Assembly (NCBI GenBank): GCA_963776055.1
Contig: CAVZLD010000018.1
Coordinates: 50,381-114,380, forward strand
Length of the DNA: 64,000 bases
Direction: 5' to 3'
From: CAVZLD01 sp963776055
GTDB taxonomy: Bacteria > Planctomycetota > Planctomycetia > Pirellulales > Pirellulaceae
Made by a program: the position numbers and the translations under genes
Shown here: piece by piece, positions 59,556 to 64,000 of the stretch
Layout of the letters: each line of letters opens with the position of its first letter
How positions within the stretch are numbered: the stretch's first letter is position 1
Notes under the pieces: generated by a model
What the model saw: only the letters and a program-made list of their open reading frames with translations
The model's database searches: none
Told to the model about the DNA's origin: nothing

Positions 59556-59694
59556 GGATGCTGCTTTGAAAACCGCTCGACTCCCCCGGCGATTGCGCGG
59601 AGGTGTGGCGGTTCAGAAACCCCGTGCACCCCGCAGCCAGCCCGGACGCCGTCAGCTTGCGAATCCATTCCCGCCGATTTGATTTGCCATTCAT
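59542..59694 (-). CDS. Tat signal peptide of the FAD oxidoreductase (frameshifted N-terminus)
   Basis: ATG 59694 follows GGTGGAG. The peptide MNGKSNRREWIRKLTASGL has a twin-arginine motif (NRREWIRKL), a hydrophobic stretch LTASGLAAGCTGFL and then a flexible SPGESSGFQSSIL. The family sequence KDREVVANRAS follows in the neighbouring frame after about 59561. The oxidoreductase is therefore expected to be exported folded with its FAD. Confidence 0.75.
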   Translation of the reverse strand: MNGKSNRREWIRKLTASGLAAGCTGFLNRHTSAQSPGESSGFQSSILEGP

Positions 59695-59931
59695 GTGTCT
59701 CCACCATCCTTCTTTTGCATTGCGGCCGTATGTGTGCCCTGTCGGAAGCCAAAATGGCTGGAACACGGCACAGAGGAAGAATTCGCGATCTGCCAAGTTT
59801 GCTTACAGTCGACTAGGAAGTCGCATTCGAGTCAAGAGAAAGCGGGAAAACATTGACATGGAGAGTGAAAGCTACTTCAATCGAGAGGTTCGTCTCTCGA
59901 TATGCGACCCCGAACACACGGAGGGATACCC
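59695..59931. other. Divergent intergenic region, no gene
   Basis: The 237-base gap between the minus-strand FAD/4Fe-4S/sulfatase operon and the plus-strand GH39-like gene shows no reading frame of note. Promoters for both are expected here. The GGAGGG at 59920-59926 is the ribosome binding site of the GH39-like gene. Confidence 0.4.
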
Positions 59932-60210
59932 GTGATCGTTGTCAGACGGATTGTGTTGATCACCGTCCTGGGCACTGACGGCAACGTCGCTATCGGCCGA
60001 GGGAGTTTTCCCGGTCCAAATCCGTGTAGATGCTTCCGCATCGCTCGGTGCGTGGCAACCGATCTGGCGATTCTTCGGGGCCGATGAGCCGAACTATGCC
60101 ACCATGAAGAACGGCAGAAAGCTGATCGGCGAACTGGGCACGCTGGCTCCCAACCGAGTCTACTTCCGCGCTCACAACCTGCTCAATACGGGTGACGGCA
60201 GCCCCGGGAC
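59932..60210 (+). CDS. GH39-like glycosidase, N-terminal part (two frameshifts)
   Basis: GTG 59932 follows GGAGGG with seven bases between. A signal peptide is formed by VIVVRRIVLITVLG and, after a shift at GGG (59968-59973), ALTATSLSAEG. The mature start then reads VFPVQIRVDASASLGAWQPI, FFGADEPNYATMKNGRKLIG and LAPNRVYFRAHNLLNTGDGS. This resembles the first barrel strands of GH39 family enzymes ('..F.G.DE.N...'). A second shift lies near 60201-60208, after SPG. Real coding then continues with LKWGSTGVYRED in the next entry. Confidence 0.7.
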
Positions 60211-61610
60211 TGAAGTGGGGCTCGACCGGGGTCTACCGCGAAGACGCCGAGGGCCGGCCGATCTATGACTGGACCATTCTCGACCAGATCTTTGGCACCT
60301 ACTTGGAGAACGGCGTTCGGCCGTACGTGCAAATTGGCTTTATGCCCCAAGATCTGTCCGTTCGTCCCGAACCGTATCGGCATCGTTGGCGTCCGGGGGC
60401 CCCCTACGAAGAGATCTTTACGGGTTGGGCCTATCCGCCAAAGGACTATCACCGCTGGGCTGAACTCGTCTATCAATGGACGAAGCATTGTGTCGAGAAA
60501 TATGGCCGCGGCGAAGTTGAAACCTGGTACTGGCAAGTGTGGAACGAAGCGAACATCGGCTATTGGCGCGGTACGCCGGAAGAGTTCTTGAAGCTCCACG
60601 ACTATGCGATCGACGCTGTGCGTCGAGCCCTTCCGAACGCGAGGGTAGGTGGTGCCGACACGGCTGGAAGCGGAGGCGACTTCACGCGAAGTTTTCTCGA
60701 ACACTGCCTCCGCGGGACGAATCACGCGACGGGAGAAACGGGGACTCCGCTCGATTTTGTATCCTTTCATGCCAAGGGCGCCCCTACCTATGTCGACGGC
60801 CACGTGCGCATGGGGATTGCGCGGCAGTTGCGGACGATCGATGACGGGTTTGGCCTCATCGCTTCCTTCCCCGAACTCCGTAAGACGCCCATCGTGATTG
60901 GCGAATCTGACCCCGAGGGCTGCGCCGCCTGCCAAGGTCCACAACTTGCGTATCGCAACGGCACGATGTACGCAAGCTACACGGCCGCCAGTTTTGCGCG
61001 AAAGCTGGATTTGGCGCGAAAACACGACGTCCACTTCGAGGGTGCGCTGACTTGGGCATTTGAATTCGAAGATCAACCCATTTTTGCCGGCTTCCGTGCG
61101 TTGGCTACGGGAGGTATCGATAAACCGGTGCTGAATGTTTTCCGCATGTTCAGCAAGATGGGTGGGCAGCGAATTGATGTCCGGAGCAGTTCCGCCGTAT
61201 CTTTGGATGCGATGTTGAACCGAGGGGTTCGACAAACGCCGGATGTGTCCGCGTTAGCCAGTATCGACACGAAGCGGCTCAGTGTCCTGGTTTGGCATTA
61301 CCATGACGATGATGTTCCCGGTCCCTCCGCGAGCATTGACGTTGCACTGACCGGGCTACCGGCCGAAGTTCGGCAAGCTTCTCTGCAACATTTTCGTGTT
61401 GATCAAGAGCACAGCAATGCCTACACACTCTGGAAGAAGCTTGGGTCACCCCAAATGCCGACGCCGGATCAATACAGGCGGCTCGAACAAGCCGGGCAGC
61501 TCGATCTGGTTGGCACCCCGCAATCACTGCCGCTGATGAATGGCGAAGCAACGATAACGTTCACCCTGCCGCGGCAAGGCGTTTCGCTGCTCGTTCTACA
61601 GTGGGACTAA
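60192..61610 (+). CDS. GH39-like beta-xylosidase/glycosidase, main fragment
   Basis: 472 residues with a TIM barrel and C-terminal beta-sandwich. Signatures: STGVYREDAEGRPIYDWTIL, DQIFGTYLENGVRPYVQIGF, the acid/base strand WYWQVWNEANIGYWRG, RVGGADTAGSGGDFTRSFLE, LDFVSFHAKGAPTYVDG and the nucleophile strand KTPIVIGESDPEGCAACQGP. The next conserved blocks are GALTWAFEFEDQPIFAGFRA and IDKPVLNVFRMFSKMGGQRI. Known GH39 enzymes release xylose, iduronic acid or related sugars from polysaccharides and glycosaminoglycans. The exact substrate is not readable. With the upstream fragment the protein is ~560 residues, normal for a secreted family member. The divergent oxidoreductase/sulfatase operon may act on the same material. 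Confidence 0.85.
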   Translation: MTAAPGLKWGSTGVYREDAEGRPIYDWTILDQIFGTYLENGVRPYVQIGFMPQDLSVRPEPYRHRWRPGAPYEEIFTGWAYPPKDYHRWAELVYQWTKHCVEKYGRGEVETWYWQVWNEANIGYWRGTPEEFLKLHDYAIDAVRRALPNARVGGADTAGSGGDFTRSFLEHCLRGTNHATGETGTPLDFVSFHAKGAPTYVDGHVRMGIARQLRTIDDGFGLIASFPELRKTPIVIGESDPEGCAACQGPQLAYRNGTMYASYTAASFARKLDLARKHDVHFEGALTWAFEFEDQPIFAGFRALATGGIDKPVLNVFRMFSKMGGQRIDVRSSSAVSLDAMLNRGVRQTPDVSALASIDTKRLSVLVWHYHDDDVPGPSASIDVALTGLPAEVRQASLQHFRVDQEHSNAYTLWKKLGSPQMPTPDQYRRLEQAGQLDLVGTPQSLPLMNGEATITFTLPRQGVSLLVLQWD

Positions 61611-61841
61611 TCCGGCCTTCGTTTGCCGTTGGTCATGTACGCGACCGACCCTCCCGCGGCGCGGGAGAGTGTTGCAATGTCTTTCAAAGCAACAACTTCT
61701 AAACTGCACGACCTCCTCGCCAGGGTGAATCATGCTCCGACGGATTGCAAATCGTTTCGGTTCGCTCCCGCGTAGCGATCGATCGCGGGACACTCGAGCC
61801 ACGCGACAAGCAGGAACTCGCAACGGACCTTCTCGTGTCAC

Positions 61842-62897
61842 TCATTCGTGACGCAGTGCTTCGATCGGATCCATGAAAGCAGCCTGGCGAGCCGGGTAGA
61901 CGCCAAAAATGAGGCCCACGCCGAGCGAGATGAATAGTGACAGTGCGACCGACCAGGGGGCGACGCGCGGTTCCAGCGTGTAGACGATTGGCGGCAGAAG
62001 ATCGGGTGACACCATCGTTACGCCGGCACGCATCCCGCGAAACAGGGGCCCAATCGCAAGTCCAAAGATGACTCCCAGCAGTCCGCCGCTGGCGGTCAGT
62101 ACGACCGTTTCGGTGAGGAACTGACGAATGATATGCGTTCGCGTTGCGCCGAGCGCCCGCCGGATGCCAATCTCGCGTGTCCGCTCTGTGACCGTGGCAA
62201 GCATGATATTCATGATGCCAATCCCTCCCACCAAAAGAGAAATACCGGCGATCACGACGAGCAGCACATTGAACATGGCCCGTGTGCGTTCTGCTTGACG
62301 CAGCAACTCTTTGGGGACAACGACGGCGTAGTCTTCTTTTTCGTGGTACTTCTGCAGCAGGGTTTCAATGATCGCTGCCGTTTCATCGACGTCCTGGATA
62401 TTGCTGACTTCGACCGTAACTTGGCTGAGTTCGACTTTTTCCCCCTGAAACTCGCCGCCAACACGCTTCATGACGAGATCGCCGACCCGATGGCGCAAGG
62501 TCATCAGCGGAATGTATGCGTCCAAATTGTAATCCCGTGAATCGAGGCTCCCCCCAATTGCGGCGGAAGCCGTGCGAGGCTTCGTCTGACCGATCACTGT
62601 GTAGAATTCGCTGCCTACCCAAATCGTCTGGCCGATCGGATTCTCGAAAGGGAAGAGTCGCTTTGCGGTGTTGTGTGCAAGAACAACGACTTTCCGGCCG
62701 CGGTCGCGCTGTGTAAGCCAACGTCCGCGGGCGATCTCCAGTTGGTTCAGGCGGATGTAATCCTCGACGCATCCCACGAGTTTTGCATCGGCCGTCCTGT
62801 TTCCCAGACGCAATTCGAATCGCAGTTCCCGCATTGGGACGGCACGGCGGATATTCGGGATGTTCTCCACGATTCGGCGGTAATCATCTCGCAGCAA
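61842..62897 (-). CDS. MacB-type ABC transporter permease, N-terminally truncated
   Basis: 351 residues. The periplasmic MacB_PCD part reads LLRDDYRRIVENIPNIRRAV, LEIARGRWLTQRDRGRKVVV and IGQTIWVGSEFYTVIGQT, then the FtsX core ERTREIGIRRALGATRTHII with three helices (MFNVLLVVIAGISLLVGGIG, LTETVVLTASGGLLGVIFGL and PWSVALSLFISLGVGLIFG) and the ending YPARQAAFMDPIEALRHE. The frame continues upstream to about 62950 (ANSRVKTYG), but the first helix and ~100 residues are missing: there the sequence becomes an IS630-type transposase. MacB permeases export lipoproteins, peptides or antibiotics with an ATPase partner, which is not present. Either a true disruption or a chimeric join. Confidence 0.85.
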   Translation of the reverse strand: MLRDDYRRIVENIPNIRRAVPMRELRFELRLGNRTADAKLVGCVEDYIRLNQLEIARGRWLTQRDRGRKVVVLAHNTAKRLFPFENPIGQTIWVGSEFYTVIGQTKPRTASAAIGGSLDSRDYNLDAYIPLMTLRHRVGDLVMKRVGGEFQGEKVELSQVTVEVSNIQDVDETAAIIETLLQKYHEKEDYAVVVPKELLRQAERTRAMFNVLLVVIAGISLLVGGIGIMNIMLATVTERTREIGIRRALGATRTHIIRQFLTETVVLTASGGLLGVIFGLAIGPLFRGMRAGVTMVSPDLLPPIVYTLEPRVAPWSVALSLFISLGVGLIFGVYPARQAAFMDPIEALRHE

Positions 62898-63561
62898 CCC
62901 GTATGTTTTGACTCGGCTGTTGGCATCCTGCCCGTCGCTGACTCCCGGCGCGTCCCTTTTTCAGCGGCAGGCCCGGCTGAGTGCGGTCAAGCGCCTGAAT
63001 TTGCGACTTTTCATCCACCGATAGCACGACCGCATGGGCGGGCGGATCAACGTAGAGGCCCACGACATCGCGCAGTTTGGTCACGAAGTCAGGATCGTTG
63101 GAAAGCTTGAAGCGGCGTACCCGATGCGGCTGCAATCCATGCGCGCGCCAGATACGCCGCACGGAACTCTCGGAAAGTCCCGTTTGTCCAGCCATCATCG
63201 CGGCGGTCCAGTGCGTGGTCTCTGTGGGCGGGTCTTTCAGAGAGAGACCAACGACCCGTTCCGCAGAATCGGCCCCGAGAGGCGGGATGCGCGATGGCCG
63301 GGTCTTGCCGCGCAGAAGCCCCTCGACGCCTTCCTGCATGAAGCGCTCCTGCCAGCGCCAGACGCAGGTCTTGGACTTGGCCGTTCGCCGCATGATCTCG
63401 ACCGTGACGGCGCCATCGGCGCTGAGCAAAACAATCTCCGCACGCCAGACATGCTTCTGGGCCGTGTTCCTATCACGCAAAAGCGCCTCCAGACGGCGGC
63501 GGTCGGCGGGTGAAACTTCAAAGGAAATACCTGTGCGCATGCCACAGGTTCGCATACTCAA
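62884..63561 (-). mobile_element. IS630-family transposase, C-terminally truncated
   Basis: The helix-turn-helix part reads ADRRRLEALLRDRNTAQKHV, WRAEIVLLSADGAVTVEIMR, CVWRWQERFMQEGVEGLLRG and SSVRRIWRAHGLQPHRVRRF. The start of the DDE nuclease domain is VLSVDEKSQIQALDRTQPGL followed by PLKKGRA, including the first catalytic Asp. After KKGRA (about 62950) the usual DDE core with the other catalytic acids is absent; the frame runs into the permease sequence and stops at 62884. The element therefore cannot transpose on its own. The style is that of proteobacterial IS630 elements, unlike the surrounding planctomycete genes. No terminal inverted repeat was found. Confidence 0.8.
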
Positions 63562-63699
63562 TCGCTCGTAAGAATCCCAAATCGGACTCCTGTGTCAGGC
63601 GGCAACCATTAGGTAGGAGGCAGAAAAAAGGGGCGACCCGCTGATGTCGGGACCGGATTCTGCGCTTCGTCTTGCGCTTGGACATATTGGAGCCGGACA

Positions 63700-64000
63700 T
63701 TGACCTTCGTTGCGGAATCCGAACGACTGCTTCTTCGGCCGGTGGGGCCAACCGATTGACCCGTCTTCCGCGGGTACACCCTTTCGGAGCGCGCCGGTCT
63801 CTCGACGGGCGCCGACACGCTGGGTCAGGTCTGGGGAAACTTCGCGCATTTGATCGGGCATCAGCAAATCAGGGGATTTGCACCGCAGGCCATCGTCATT
63901 TGGGGCGAAGATCGCGCGATCGGCATGGCCGGGCCCTACTTTCCGCCCGATTGGCCGGAACCGGAGCTTGGATGGCAAATCTGGGACGCCGGTTTCGAGG
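63700..64000 (+). pseudogene. GNAT-family N-acetyltransferase, partial, with internal stop
   Basis: From TTG 63700 the frame reads LTFVAESERLLLRPVGPTD, then TGA (63757-63759), then PVFRGYTLSERAGLSTGADT. It continues GQVWGNFAHLIGHQQIRGFA, IVIWGEDRAIGMAGPYFPPD and WPEPELGWQIWDAGFE to the window edge. This is the RimJ/RimL-like GNAT pattern (ERLLLRP start, IGxxG acetyl-CoA loop GMAGPYFP). The TGA stands where a tryptophan codon (TGG) would fit the family (GPTDWPVF). It may be a decayed gene or a base error. The gene is cut by the window end. Its style, like the transposase, suggests an alphaproteobacterial source. Confidence 0.6.

Noticed and set aside
61660..61690. Hairpin CTCCCGC..GCGGGAG as a terminator between the GH39-like and permease genes
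   Set aside because: Stem of seven pairs without a T run on either strand. It could act as a bidirectional hairpin, but there is no further support.

Overview
The window looks like DNA from a marine-type planctomycete (Pirellulales/Rhodopirellula-like; an inference from content, not a database match). Pointers are giant secreted proteins opening with the planctomycete extracellular 'LEPR/ESLEDR-LL' leader, C-terminal dockerin-like Ca-binding repeats (FDSxDFV..FQAGxYE..EGDWNGDG), PEP-CTERM anchors, formylglycine sulfatases, a protein kinase fused to WD40 repeats, FG-GAP/VCBS and CotH/lamin-tail proteins, and dispersed short palindromic repeats between genes.

Layout. 1-4 kb: end of one protein and a large secreted alpha/beta-hydrolase (lipase-like). 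4.7-8 kb: a dockerin protein with a 30-bp tandem repeat, then a minus-strand group of membrane protein, tiny ORF, winged-helix regulator and GH26-like glycosidase. 8.9-18.1 kb: one unbroken ~3078-aa secreted protein. 18.3-25.3 kb: sulfatase, kinase-WD40 and a GH172 (DUF2961) enzyme. 25.3-27.7 kb: two PEP-CTERM proteins. 27.8-31 kb: a plus-strand rhamnose-type module (mutarotase, RhaT-like symporter, URO-D-fold protein). 31-37.6 kb: a minus-strand operon of glycosyltransferase, alpha/alpha-toroid protein, GH130-GT4 fusion, small protein and GH130 phosphorylase, probably for making and recycling a mannose-type oligosaccharide. 37.9-39.3 kb: two copies of a structured, terminator-ending RNA on the minus strand, one upstream of that operon and one upstream of a BON-domain gene, with an MpsC-like gene between them. 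40-55 kb: FG-GAP/dockerin proteins, a TIGR03032-like fusion and a very large CotH/lamin-tail/dockerin protein. 55.6-59.7 kb: a tightly overlapped minus-strand operon of FAD oxidoreductase, NapH-like 4Fe-4S membrane protein and sulfatase. 59.9-61.6 kb: a GH39-like glycosidase. 61.8-62.95 kb: a MacB-type permease cut short and joined to an IS630-type transposase and a broken GNAT gene that look proteobacterial.

Themes are extracellular polysaccharide attack (sulfatases, GH26, GH39, GH172, GH130), uptake of deoxysugars, and display of very large surface proteins. No rRNA, tRNA, CRISPR array, replication origin or complete insertion sequence was recognised.

Sequence quality warning: at least a dozen conserved genes are split by roughly 17-18 single frameshifts, several in short C or G runs. 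This suggests uncorrected indels more than mass gene decay. Where a gene is split, each large fragment is listed and the joined gene is described. The right end (after about 62.95 kb) may be a chimeric join.
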